64,000 nucleotides of DNA, from assembly GCA_027924645.1 (NCBI GenBank), contig BSBN01000829.1, forward strand, positions 8,556,001 through 8,620,000, given 5' to 3'. The DNA is from Cunninghamia lanceolata (lineage: Eukaryota; Streptophyta; Pinopsida; Cupressales; Cupressaceae). Of this stretch, positions 23,089 through 34,400 are shown in pieces; position 1 is the stretch's first letter, and the number at the start of each line of letters is the position of its first letter. Made by a program: the position numbers and the translations under genes. Under the pieces are notes generated by a model. That model saw nothing but the letters and a program-made list of their open reading frames with translations. It was not told the origin of the DNA and did not search any database.

Positions 23089-24486
23089 TGTAAGGAAATG
23101 ATAGCACATCTCATAACGTATTTCTAAGAATAGTGGTGTCTTCAATAGATTTAAATTCTTTTCAATTGCTTCAAAAACATGCACAACTATGCCACAAAGA
23201 GGAAACAGACATAGTACATTTCCAACATTGACCCTTAGAGGAAATACAAGCAACAAGATCTAATTTCAATAGCAGAAATATTAAACATGAAAGACAGAAC
23301 ATAAGACATAGATTTACATGGGGAAAACCATTACAGGTAAAAACCCCACACTCCAAAAGCCCAGATCACCATTGTACTATTCAGCAATAGAAAATACAGT
23401 TACAATACAATTCAGGCACTAAGCCTCTCATGGAGATTTACATCTTGCTCCTCTGGAAGAATAACTGACAGAATAACCCTGCACAAAGTTCTCCAGCACT
23501 CATGTTAGTCCTTCATACTGTTATTATACCATAGATAGTACACAGTATAGTACATCACCTTACACTCAAACTCTATACTTGCTCACTTCTCGACCTCTGT
23601 TTCTTCTTTTCTCAGTTCAGTCCCTTCACATATTGTTATCATGCTGTGTATAACATACAACATAGGACTTCCCCGATGAAGAATACAGAGCTAACTAGAT
23701 TAAACTCACTATCTCACTCTATCAATCCAAGACTATCTCTCTCTAAACTTGTCTAACCATCCAAGAAACCAATTGATTTAGTTACGCTCAGTCCAATTGT
23801 CCAAACCACCATCTAACAGTTCACATTCAGGAGGACTCATTAGTCCCACATGCACTAGACATCAGTCGTAGTCATAGTATATACACACTACCACTCAGAA
23901 AGTCTATCGTCGATACTTTTGCCACCGACGACCCCAGCTGGTCAATCATTAATGGACCATTGGAGAGACCACAACCTTCAGTGTGACTTCATCCTACTTC
24001 ACCAACACAGTTCCTCCTACTGATGCCAAACACCATCGGACAGACCAAGCTCATCGGAGTGACATCTCAACACTGCACTGATCGAAGAGATCTTGCTGAC
24101 ACCGACCTTCATCGGAGAGACACTTACCATTGGAAGGATTTCCAAAACTCAGACTAACAATGCTTCTCACACCAATGCCAAGACCTTCATCAGTGCCGAT
24201 ATCACTTATCATGCCGATTGCCCAAACCTCCATCGGAGTGACTCAACATATTGGAACGACACTTCAAAATCAGGCCGATAGTGATTTCCATACCGATGAC
24301 CTTTCTCTATTGGAATGACTCTCATCAATGCCAACCACCATTGGAATAACACACACCATCGATGATAGTCTCTCAAATCACACCGATAGTTCACGTCTTG
24401 CCAATACAAAGAACAACCCACTATGAACAACGAGATCGATGAGACTCTTGCCGATAGCTATAAATCTGAGACATATGTACTCAACA
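23089..24486 (-). mobile_element. Solo copia-type LTR (1,398 bp) with TTTAT duplication
   Basis: The plus strand reads TGTAAGGA...CTCAACA, flanked by TTTAT at 23084-23088 and 24487-24491, a perfect 5-bp duplication. Minus orientation is suggested by the block GGTTTTCCCCATGTAAATC, which matches the position and wording of the 3' part of copia LTRs nearby. It is inserted in a zinc-knuckle codon run of copia B. Its U3-side half contains the CCGAT/ATCGG repeat field described separately. Open frames inside it show no domain. Confidence 0.88.
23890..24460. repeat. Field of CATCGGAGTGAC / ACCGATG motifs in the solo LTR
   Basis: Short motifs CATCGGAG(T/A)GAC, TTGGAA(T/C)GAC and (T/A)(G/C)CCGAT recur about every 20-40 bases over some 550 bp. 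Many are imperfectly palindromic to each other. The region is richer in GC and CpG than its surroundings. Confidence 0.75.
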
Positions 24487-25298
24487 TTTATTAGCCTTAT
24501 GACCTACTTTATTGAAAGTGAAGCACTGACTAGAGAATGATAAAACATTTTGATTCAATCTGCTGTCACATTGAGTAGCCTTATGACCAAACTTATTGCA
24601 TGCATTACAATAACCATTGAAAGAAGGGTACCTTTGAGAATTTGGTTGCCTGACTGGTGGTCTTTTAGGTCTATTCCTTTGATTCTAAGCTAGTTTGTCT
24701 TTTTCCTTCTTGAACTCAACATTATTTTCTTGACCTATATTAGAACCTTCACCTTTCTCAAATTCTAAGCCTTCTTTGTCATTAGGACTCTTCTGACTTG
24801 CAAGTATTCTATCAAGTTAGGTAGCACTCACTCTGAATTTATCTTCCTGAATCCATGCATGTTTCAGATCATCTTTCAGATCCACAACTTCTTGTTCAAG
24901 CTTTGTACAATCTTCAGATTTGTTTGCACCAATTGATTTAGGTCTTCTTCCACTTTTTCTCTTTTTACAACTTCAACTTTCAAATCATTCAAGGTTTCAT
25001 TTGCTAATATCAATTGTTCACTAACCTTCTTATATTTTTCTTTGAACTTCTTGACTTTCTCCCTCAATTTTTTTATGCACTCATGTGCTTCCTTGACATT
25101 ATCTTTCAAATCCCTATTTTCTATTTCAACCTTTTCAAGATCTTCAAGGGAAGCCTTGAGTTCATCATCACTACCAAGCATGCAATCTTCTTCTATAGTT
25201 TCAGTTGAATCAATTTCTTTAGGAGTAGAATACATTTTACCTGCCACATGTGTTCAATCTCCAAGATCTTCCTCATGATGTTAGACTTCTTCCAATGA

Positions 25299-25315
25299 AC
25301 CAGGCTCTGATACCA
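25299..25315 (-). other. Copia B primer-binding site (initiator tRNA-Met type)
   Basis: The minus strand reads TGGTATCAGAGCCTGGTTC beginning two bases after the LTR end. TGGTATCAGAGC is the standard plant copia site complementary to the 3' end of initiator tRNA-Met. Confidence 0.95.
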
Positions 25316-25317
25316 AT

Positions 25318-26840
25318 TGTTGAACACCCAAAATATTGAGAGCGAGGGGGAGGGTGAATCAATATTCTATTAAACCTATTACTTTAAACTAGTATTCTAT
25401 TTGCCACAAATAACAACAAATCAAATTAGACACAGAAGAAGTAACCACAAAGCATCACACATGAACACCAAGATTTTTACGTGGAAAAATCAAAATGGGA
25501 AAAACCACAGTGAGTGTTAGCTCACAATAATTATGTAATATCAATACTAAATTACAAGAGTCTCACTGCCTTAGAGCTCATTGCCTAGGGCTTACTGCCC
25601 AAAGAAATACTCACTGCAAGAAAGGCTCACTGCTAAAACAGGCTCACTGCCTAGAGAAAGAAAGAAGGAAAGAAGGATGGCTCAATGCCAAGTTGAATTG
25701 CTCTAATTGCATCTACACATGCATGGTTACAACTCCAATGAAGCACAAAAATACTATCTCAAAACTCTTCATCTCTAACTACTCTGTTTCACTACTCTAT
25801 TTTTACATGGGAACAAGATCTCTCTTCTTCTACTCTTATCACCTTCATAGAATCACAATCTTTTGCATGTCATACACACACCTTCATATTCACACAGTAA
25901 TCCACCAAACACCAAATTGGATCTCATATATATTTGCAACACTTAAAATCTTCATATTACGTTAGACTAATTAGATGAAGCATGTAGTCAAACAATTTGT
26001 AAATTGTCGGCCAAATCAAGTCACTAAAATACATAGAGGACCCAAACCACACTTGAATAACATTCTCATATGTCAGCTTCAACTATAGAACCCCTCAGAA
26101 TAAAGTTCCAATCAATAGAACTTACTGCACACAAATAAAACTCTCATGTCGGCCTCAAACATAGATTGTTATTGACTAAGTCTATATGTCAGACTACAAC
26201 TTTCACTGTAGAACACAAGACTTGCTCAAAATCATATCAAAGGATCCTTAGACATCATAGATCATACCTATAGAACTATAGAACATAATATCAACATGCG
26301 GCAAAATGTGGACTGCTGAAACATAGACTTTGTCACAGCCAGTCACTGTCAAATCATGTAGTAATACTTATTAGCTTAGAACTATCTTTTCGATGGACCT
26401 TAGAATCTACAATTCTAGATTTATACACTTCATACAAGTGCTTACAACACCTCAAAACTACATAACTAAATATCTAACACTGGAGGAATGCAGATCAAAG
26501 CAAATGAGTGTTCTGTTCTGATTACCTCTATTCTCTATAGTGTTGGACTTCAGCTACTTGAAGATATGCTTCTGGAACTGATCAAGGTCTAAAACTTAGG
26601 ATATAAGATCATCTAAGAGTTGGGAACATCATGCCAAAAATGTATGACTAGATCTACAACTGCAAACCAATGCTAATCCAAAAACTATCTCTCTGTCATT
26701 GTCTCTGTACACTACCAACACTTAGCCAAAATGACTAAGTCTTCTTCACCAGACCAAAACCTCTATTCTAACCTTGTTCCTTTTCTTTTTTCCATCGATG
26801 ACAACACATTCAAACATCAAGCTTTGCCAAATTTCCAACA
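25318..26840 (-). repeat. Copia B right (5') LTR
   Basis: It runs from TGTTGAACACCC to TTTCCAACA and pairs with 17052-18486. A minus-strand TATA-like CAAATATATATGAG lies near 25925. It carries several CTCACTGCC repeats near 25560-25690. Confidence 0.92.
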
Positions 26841-27199
26841 AGTCAGTAGGGAGTTGTAGCTTCCTTGGGAGTGGCCCTAAAATAAAGTCTTCAAGGAGTA
26901 GTAGCTTGCTTGGGTTGTAGCCCTGAAACAAAGTCAACAGAGAGTAGTAGCTTCCTTGGGTTGTAGCCCTGAAACAAAGTTGTAATTTTGAGCTTCATAT
27001 ATTATGAGTTAATCCTAACTGTGGTTTTTCGCTTCTTAGGTTTTCCACGTATATCTGGTGTTATGTGTTGATGTGCATTGAGTTGATCTTTCATGTTTAT
27101 GTGATGTTGTAATGTTTAAGTTTTAATCTGCTTTAGAGGATTTGTAGTTTGTTTAGATACTAATTCACCCCTCCTCTTAGTATTCTGGTGTGTTCAACA
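26841..27199 (+). repeat. 3' LTR of copia A, second part
   Basis: After the AGTCA duplication the copia A LTR resumes and ends GTGTTCAACA at 27199. It includes three near-tandem copies of a unit with AGTAGTAGCTTCCTTGGG and GTAGCCCTGAAACAAAGT (about 26845-26980); a fourth, partial unit precedes the insertion near 17010-17050. Confidence 0.85.
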
Positions 27200-27310
27200 A
27201 GTTATACATAGCTAGTTGAAAGTTATAAATAGTCTTAACACTCACCAACTAGTACTTGATCATCAATCTCAAAAATTATATATATTCATGTAATGTTACA
27301 TAATAAGTAT
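27200..27310. other. Short unassigned segment
   Basis: About 110 bases lie between the end of copia A and the start of the old inverted LTR. No feature is seen. Confidence 0.5.
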
Positions 27311-30300
27311 TGTTACCAAATTTTCACCTACAACTCATATTGGCAGAGATAAAACATTTATTTCCATTTTAAGGTGAAAAGTTCTTAACATATTTAACCA
27401 TTGCATAGTTTAAAGTGCTTGAAAAGGAAGGAGTGCAGTTTTATGATGCCATGTGTTATAGAAGAAAAGGAAGGTTTCATCTTGTCACTAAATTCTTTTC
27501 AGCATAAAGGAGAGTCCATGAATTATAAGGAGTTGTTTTCATCCATTTTACAATGTTCATTCATTTTACAAAAGTGGTATACACAAAACTGCATAAGTGT
27601 TGTATTGAAAGAGAAATGATTAAATGTCCCACACAAGCCATGGGAATAGTTGAACCAGTACAAACATAGGAAATATACTATGCATATAAAGGTAAGAATG
27701 GAAAAGAGCATATAGGAAAAGGCATATCCATCATTGCCTATTTGGAGTCTTGAAGTTGATCTTCATTGCAGCTAGGGCCTCCTCGCTCCAGATCTTTGAA
27801 TGAACCTGTATCATGACAAGAAGGATTGTTAAAGCTCCGGATATAGTTTCCTATGTGCCTATCAATAGAAACATAATACATTGCCTATGATGTACTATAT
27901 CAGATAACAAACATCAGATATATGCAAGAAAGCCTGAAGAATGAAACATTACAAGAGCATCAAGCTTCACTATTTTTATCTAACATGTTTGTTCACTGTA
28001 CAGGTATAGGAGAAATCATGTTACTAATCCATTTCTGAAGAGATCATAGCATGTAGTGAAAAAATGGGCTCCCACAAGGGTTAGCCCAACATACTGCCCC
28101 TAATTCTCAAGAGGGGATTGAATAGTAATTCATAATGCTCAAATAGAAACATTTCAACTGAACTCATAGAGCGACTGCAAAAGCATCAAGCTCATGGATC
28201 ATTCATGAAAGTCAAATCCAAAAGTACAATGAATTGAAAATCATGAATGAATAATGGCTCATTTGAATGATCAATGAATATTTAGAACATAAATAAATTG
28301 CACTATCTTTCATTGGAATTTTCTATTTTGCAAGCAAGTTTTCATGCTTATTTCTGCCATGTAAAATTTTCATTTTGCTGCCATTGTTGTTTGAAGTATG
28401 TAGAAATAATGGAAAACAGTTCTATCATGTGAGGGAGAAGCAGTCAAAAATAGCAATGGAACATGTATTTACCACTTTTGTTGCAAATTAGATGTAAGAT
28501 TGCTATTGAATGCATGATACAACCAAATAAACACCATGGTGTAGCCACAAGAACAAAGAACAATCTATAGTCATGGCCACTGTCATAAGAAGCTATCCAT
28601 ATAAGAACCAATGATAAGAGCATGCCAGAAGTCATGGGAACATTCACCTATATTCATATTAAGAAAGTAGTCACCATTATCAGTTATGGGATTATGGAGC
28701 ATCCCGCACTTCTGTATTTTGTTATGCTTTTGGCAATGTTTCAGTCACTATATATTGTGCTTGATAAGCTGAATTGTAGAAATGCCGTTGGAGAATTCAT
28801 AAGAAGTATGATAGTCAAGTACTCACAATAAATGTTAATACTAAGAGATCAGATCATAAAGAGCAATCCATGGTGTAAATGCATCCATAGAGTAGGGTAA
28901 AGATGAGTACATTATCACAGAATGCTAATCAGAAGCAACTATCATATGCATGGTGATCAAATGACTTATTCATGTCCTCACCAATAAAAGGTCAGCACTC
29001 ATTTATTGCTTCAAAAATAGAAAGAGTAAGAATGTTAAGTCTTTGCATTTGTCAACTAGCTACGTATATCTCATCATCTGTAGTAGTGAATTAGATGATA
29101 TCACTACTATAAACTACAAGATATAGGCAATCACCATCAAATGGAGAGTAGTCACATAGTCATGATGCATGCATCACCTCCAAGAAGATCCAAGGTGGAG
29201 AGCAGTCATACAAGATACAGTGTATGATTCCTTTTTCAGGTAGAAATGAGTAAATAATGTGCAAATCTAAGAAAATACAACATTGGCATCATTTTTAGCT
29301 GTCATGATCATCATTTTTGCTGCTTATATCATGTGAAATTCATTCATTTCAAGTGCTATTCATTCATAAGAGTTTGAAGGATAGTCCAGATATTGTGATC
29401 ACACATATGGAATAGTAAGAGAAATAGTATGATCTTCAAGGTGTTATAGTCATCATTTGGATGTCATTACAAAGATATAGAAACTAGGCCTACATAAGGA
29501 GCAGAGATGTCAAAAATGGTGTCATTATATAGATAGTATCAAGACTATCAGAGAACCCGCAAGCTTAAAAGGTAATACAAAAAACTATGATCCCACAAGA
29601 AGATAGTGGTATGAAAGAATGGATAGAGGACTGTAATGATAGATGACAGGGGTTTGAAGTAGTTGAGTAGGTCTGGCAGAGATTTGTAAATAGCTTGCAA
29701 GCATATTGAAGGCATGAGGTCTCAGTTTTGCTTTATGATCTGTTAGATTTTGTTAAGTGCAGTGAAGGAAATCTTCATTCTCTGAAGTGAACAAACAACA
29801 AAGGAAATAGAACCATGTTGTTTCTTCAGAATAGTGAGCAATGAGCTCAATCAAGGCTATTCAATCATGTGTAAAACAAAGTAAATAGGCATTGTTAACA
29901 TCATGATGTTATTACATTTTCTGGCTGTCTCATTATCATGTATTGTCATTTGTATGCATTCAAGGTACTCAAGAGTAGTCGTTAATGAGTTGAGTTCATA
30001 ATCATATGCTTGTAGAGACAAGTTATCAAAGCCCCTGATATTTTTTTAATACCACTGTCAATAGAAAGAAATATCTAATGTTCATTGAATAGTAATCACC
30101 ATAATGGAACAGTAAAAAAGGGGACAGTACATTCATCACATAATCATTGTATACTTCTACATTATGAAGAGAAAATCATAAGCTACAGGTGTAGCTACAA
30201 GAATCAAGGGCAAACCACTATCATGAGCAGTGAATGGAGTATCGACATCAAGCATATAACTGTATGTATAATGCATCTGTGGGTGTTTGAATGATAACAA

Positions 30301-30473
30301 CAAGCTAGAAAAGTACAGTCATAACAGAGAAGAACAAACTCATTAAGAGTGTGTGACAACTATTTAATGCTTTGAAAGAAGAATACAGAATGAAATAAAA
30401 GTTCTTTTTTCTCTGCTGAAAAGCAAAGGGTTTCGAGCCATTTTCTACAAAGTAAAGAAGACTGTGATAAGGT
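27311..30473 (+). repeat. Old, diverged LTR of the tandem-array family in inverted orientation
   Basis: Read on the plus strand, this resembles the reverse complement of the 4.4-kb LTRs at 30474 onward. It starts TGTTACC like the reverse of their GGTAACA end. It then shows GTCCCACACAAGCCATGGG (about 27627), CATCATTGCCT (about 27731), GGGCTCCCACAAGGGTTAG (about 28067) and, at the right, GAGCCATTTTCTACAAAG (about 30436), all in the expected inverted order. Substitutions and indels are many, so it is much older than the array. Between about 28200 and 30400 the match is weak by eye. No coding sequence is recognised. The array at 30474 interrupts it. Confidence 0.7.
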
Positions 30474-31020
30474 TGTTGTCAATTAGGATTACACCACTAG
30501 TCATGTCAAGCTTGATTGTCCTATTGAAACATGGAAACCCTCCTTAGATGTGGGTGATTTAAGTGAAGAGGGAATCTCCAGAGTGAGTTGGTTCTCTTAC
30601 TCTAATAATTTGCTGGGAAAAGGGATAGAAGGGTATGATTGAAATGTAAAATTGAACATTGATAACTAATCTAGATAAATTTCTATCACTCACAAAATAG
30701 ATTCCTCAAACTTAAATCTTCACAATTCCACTAATAGTTTGTCCCTTAAGTGATTTGCAACAAGGTTTGAATTAAACACAAATTACAACTAGGAAAAACC
30801 TAAGTTTTTAACAGCATTGAGACATAATAAAGGACACAAAAGTCACAATATAACATTAGATCAAGACTATAAAATATGTGGAACAAGATGATTTGATATT
30901 AGAACTAGGAGTACAATGCATGTAAAACCAAGTGAGCCAAATGCCTGTATACAACTATCCCATGAACAAGAGAGAAGAAATTGGTATCAACTGACTCCTG
31001 GAAAAACTAAGTTTTCCCCC

Positions 31021-34000
31021 TATAAATACCTCTAAGAGATCTCTCCCAAAAGAAAGCTGAAAAAGCTCCTAAAAATAGACTCCACGTCCATTTTTGAGCT
31101 ACTCAAAAAAGTAGAAATAAAAGCTCTAAACAATAGTTCAACCTGCCAAATCATGATGCCAAAGGATCTCCTGATGTGTCCCCACCACAAAGTTGCTTTC
31201 TTCTACTCATGAAATCTTCGAATTTTGTCCTATATGACTCAAAATAAAGCAAATTAAAAAGAATATCTGATTTGTTTTATTAGCCTATAAACTGCCTAAA
31301 AATAGTTAAGTTTTAAAAGCAATTTATAATTGATTTCTTTTAAAACTAACTTTACAATGTTATGGCAATTTGATCTATATCCATATTTGATTTGTTTTTT
31401 GCAAAAAATAAATAATACTTGGCTAATAATTTTGCCAAATATTTTACAATGCATTATAATTGATTTTTCTATAAAAAATCATAAAAAATGATGAAAATAT
31501 CACTATATATTTTGCAAAAATAGATAAAATCCTTGGAGGCTTAACTCCACGTGGACTACCAATCTATGGTATAGATGGCATGCAAACTTGGCATACATCA
31601 TCAAAAATGCAAGGTTTGTATATGGCATGAACTTCTCCAAGTAGCTAAGCTATATGTCATATCAAGTGGATTTAGGCAAATTTCAAGCTTCAATATTAAG
31701 AGGGAGCCATGCTAGAACCTCACTAAGTCAGAAGACTTAGGCACCAAAAGGTTTGTCAATCTATTATGTTATGACCCCGAAGGCATTTATGTGGGCAAAT
31801 AAAATGGTTTTAAATGTGACAAAAACCTTTGTTTCGAATTAGGGGAAAAAACCCTAATGACAAAACATGTTCAACCCTAAAATCTTGGGCCAATATCACT
31901 TGCATTCTTTGGAGTCTCTACTTTGTACACCAGCTGCCATAGGATACTAGGGTTTGAACACAAACTCTCCACTTTCCTACTTATCTGGGTCAATTTTCTT
32001 GGAAGATCTTTGTAGAAAATGAAAGGTAAGTTGTTGCTTTGACATCAATCTGGATTTTCCCCTGCATTTGAGGTGTCATTGGGGCCTTGCAGACCTCTAA
32101 TCTAGCTATATTTTCTGATATCTTTCAGTCTTTTTTTATCATGGATTTTTAATAGTTTCTTCATTGTAAAATGCAAACCCTTTTGGCTTTGAAGCCACAT
32201 CTCCATGGCTTTTCTGATGGAAATTCTCTATATTCTTCTTGCTAAAGTTGTGAATCCATGGCCATGCTTGGTATGTCTGAATATTCCAGCTACTCTTTAC
32301 TTTGCTCACAGGCTCAAAAACTTATTAAAGTTATGTTCTTTTCTTTATATTTCTAGTTAAAGCTCAAAATTGTGAGACATTTTGCGCTCTCTGAATCTCC
32401 TTCGATAAAAAATTGTAGAACTCACACATGGTACTCTGTGTTCCTCCTTTTGATACATGCTTATGTTAGTGGCCATGGGGCCGCAACTGTAATAGTTCAT
32501 CCGACATTCTCTAAATACTCTCTTTGCATATTCCTTTTATTCTGCTTCATTTGTTTAGAATCTAGAAATAAACAAGGCTCGACATGATAAAAGACCCCTC
32601 TATCTGGTAGTGGAAGAAACTCTGTATGGCTCTTGAAACAATGCGAAAGTACAACTTCTATCTCTACATTCATAATCTGCAAGGCTACGGCTATCTGTCT
32701 TGTAGTTCTTTATTTGATCTTGAGATGTCTTGAATAAAATTCCTTTCTTACATAATTGTTTGGTGATCTCTGAAACAAGACAATTATATGTAGCAATGAC
32801 AAGACTTTCTCCCTTACTGTATGATGGGATATGTGAGATATGACAGTTTGATTGTTCTTTTTATTTATGACAAAAATGTTCATTTGATATGCAATATATA
32901 CTATTTACTAGTTGTTTCAGACATGTATTTCCTTCTGTATTGTAGATAGTCAAGAACACTTGATCATTCTTGTCACTGTAGATGCTGTCCCATTCTGAGT
33001 CTGTGAAAGAAAAGCTCCTTGTTGATCCTATAGCATTATTTCTAAGCATTGTTGAGACTATAACTTCATGTGATCTTGCATGGCAAAATGCAACATGATG
33101 TGGCTTTGATACTATGTAGAGAGAACACACCTTTGATAGATGAATTTGAACACTGGGAATACATCTTGTAGAATCCATATTGAATGGTTGAATCTCTTGA
33201 CCTATAATTTGATCATGAACAATATGTGGATGCTTATCCTTATGTGTTATTCTATCAGCTGTCCTATGAGCTATTAAGCTTTCTTCCTCTGTAGCTCACT
33301 ATCATTTGTTTCTGACAACAACCATTCCATTTTACTTGCTACATAGAGAGGTCCTGTAGCTTTCCATGACATGCATACCTTCAGTATAATGACAGATGAT
33401 GTATTAAAATAGTTTGAATGTCATATAACTTTGCCACAAGATTCTTTTATAATGGATTTACAACACATGATATCATGTTGATGTTTATGAACACTTGCAT
33501 TCTCCTGTTACTGTATCATATTATTATGGAGTAGAGGCATATACGTATCTCATATGATCACCAAATGAAAAGATATAACTTGTCTGAGTGTCTTCTTGTG
33601 CATCCACCTAACATTTATTGCTAGATATAATATTCTCCTTGTTTAAACAAGAAAGAGAAGTGACAACATATGTCGTCACTTATTAGCTGTCCACTTACAC
33701 TTTCAGTTCATTCAAGTGATGCATAATTGATATCTACTTTTGATATTTCTAATATGATCAAACAGTTATGAATGGTTGCATGATGTTATCCATTAGCAAC
33801 CCTTGACAATCAAATGATGAAATGTAATTGATGTTCTCATTTTTCTCTTATGCACATTATGAAAGATATGACAATGAGGTACTTGAGAATGTCATTTTCC
33901 ATGATAGCTGGAGCAATGATGATAGCTGCCATGTGTATTAAATGTAGTCTCTTTTTACAATTTAGTTCATTTTCATGGTTGCATTTCATTCCTTGAACTA

Positions 34001-34400
34001 TAATCATGACTATGTCCTGGAACAAAACTGATGCATATGATTGCTTTTATTATTCCTTCACTTTGTCATGTAAATGTGAATAATGATTCCTTCCTTTCTA
34101 TTCATCCCTTCTGAGATTAAAAGGAAGCAGCATGCTTGGCTCAACCCTTGTGGGAGCCCACTTGACACCACATGTTGAATGTCTTCAATCAGGTACATAA
34201 CTTATCCTATACCTACACATGAAACAAATAGATTAGAATAAAAAAATGATGCTCCAAGGTTGTTTCTTTTCAATTCCTTCGGCATATGGATGATATTCAT
34301 TTGATCAATGCACTATAATCAAAGTATTATACTTCTTCTGATGGATAAAGGATTTTCATAACCAGAGCTTCTAATGGGACCCTTCCCACATTTTTGCAGG
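31021..34400 (+). other. Gene-like antisense block within the array LTR
   Basis: On the strand opposite to gag, LTR 1 shows a TATA box (CCCTATAAATACC, 31021-31028), telo-box-like motifs AAACCCTAA (31849-31857), AACCCTAA (31873-31880) and TAGGGTTT (31948-31955), then ATG followed by a donor-like GTAAGT (32019-32031) and an acceptor-like TTTTTGCAG (34391-34399). Corresponding sites are present in the other LTR copies. Together they look like the promoter, first exon and intron of a captured plant gene. The putative exons are too short or too broken to name a product, and the reading is an inference. Confidence 0.35.
32861..33300 (-). CDS. ORF inside array LTR 1, same strand as gag
   Basis: An open frame of about 140 codons (105 from the first ATG at 33178) includes VQIHLSKVCSLYIVSKPHHV, EWDSIYSDKNDQVF and NTEGN. 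The same frame is open at 40274-40702 in LTR 2 and at 61958-62323 or beyond in LTR 4. I do not recognise a domain. There is no signal peptide and no membrane segment. It could be a captured host exon or a chance frame kept because the LTR copies are similar. Confidence 0.4.

Larger units (their letters stand above)
22616..25247 (-). pseudogene. Copia B gag-like ORF: coiled coil plus zinc-knuckle array, split by a solo LTR
   Basis: The sense reading starts at 25247, only about 50 bases from the primer site. Codons 1-123 are a Lys/Glu/Leu-rich coiled coil, then come LDRILASQKSPNDKEG and QRNRPKRPPVRQP, both typical of copia gag C-termini. Zinc knuckles follow: CNACNKFGHKATQC (about 24600), then four more degenerate ones, of which CFACNRFGHKANQC near 22905 is intact. 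The reading ends with ESTPDSGASTSS at 22616. The N-terminal UBN2-type capsid domain is missing. The solo LTR at 23089-24486 interrupts the second knuckle. The protein would bind element RNA. Confidence 0.75.
17052..26840 (-). mobile_element. Copia B: complete, pol-less Ty1/copia relative with AGTCA duplication
   Basis: Two LTRs (17052-18486 and 25318-26840) bound a 6.8-kb interior, and AGTCA flanks the whole at 17047-17051 and 26841-26845. Minus orientation follows from the iMet-type primer site at 25299-25315 and the polypurine tract after 18486. In sense order the interior has a coiled-coil and zinc-knuckle gag-like region and a large second ORF, but no protease, integrase or RT. It is therefore non-autonomous. 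LTR ends resemble those of copia A, so the two are related families. Confidence 0.88.
14150..27199 (+). mobile_element. Copia A: 3' part of a SIRE-like Ty1/copia element, interrupted by copia B
   Basis: The segment contains the end of a Ty1/copia pol (RNase H), a purine-rich spacer and a 3' LTR that starts TGTTGGG at 15371 and ends GTTCAACA at 27199. The LTR is split at 17051/26841 by copia B with an AGTCA duplication. Everything upstream of the RNase H region is missing, most simply because the Athila-like element inserted into its pol and the rest lies left of the window. The repeated GGGGGAG tracts before the LTR are a trait of SIRE/Maximus-type copia elements. Confidence 0.82.

Noticed and set aside
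24093..24430. Several 60-73-codon frames on both strands
   Set aside because: They lie in the CCGAT/ATCGG repeat field of the solo LTR, overlap one another and show no domain.
22800..24640. Regularly spaced repeats as a possible CRISPR or satellite array
   Set aside because: The repeats are zinc-knuckle codons interrupted by a solo LTR. There are no constant direct repeats with unique spacers, and the sequence is from a plant nuclear genome.
25299..25315. Possible tRNA-Met gene fragment
   Set aside because: TGGTATCAGAGC here is the retroelement primer site next to an LTR; no cloverleaf sequence surrounds it.
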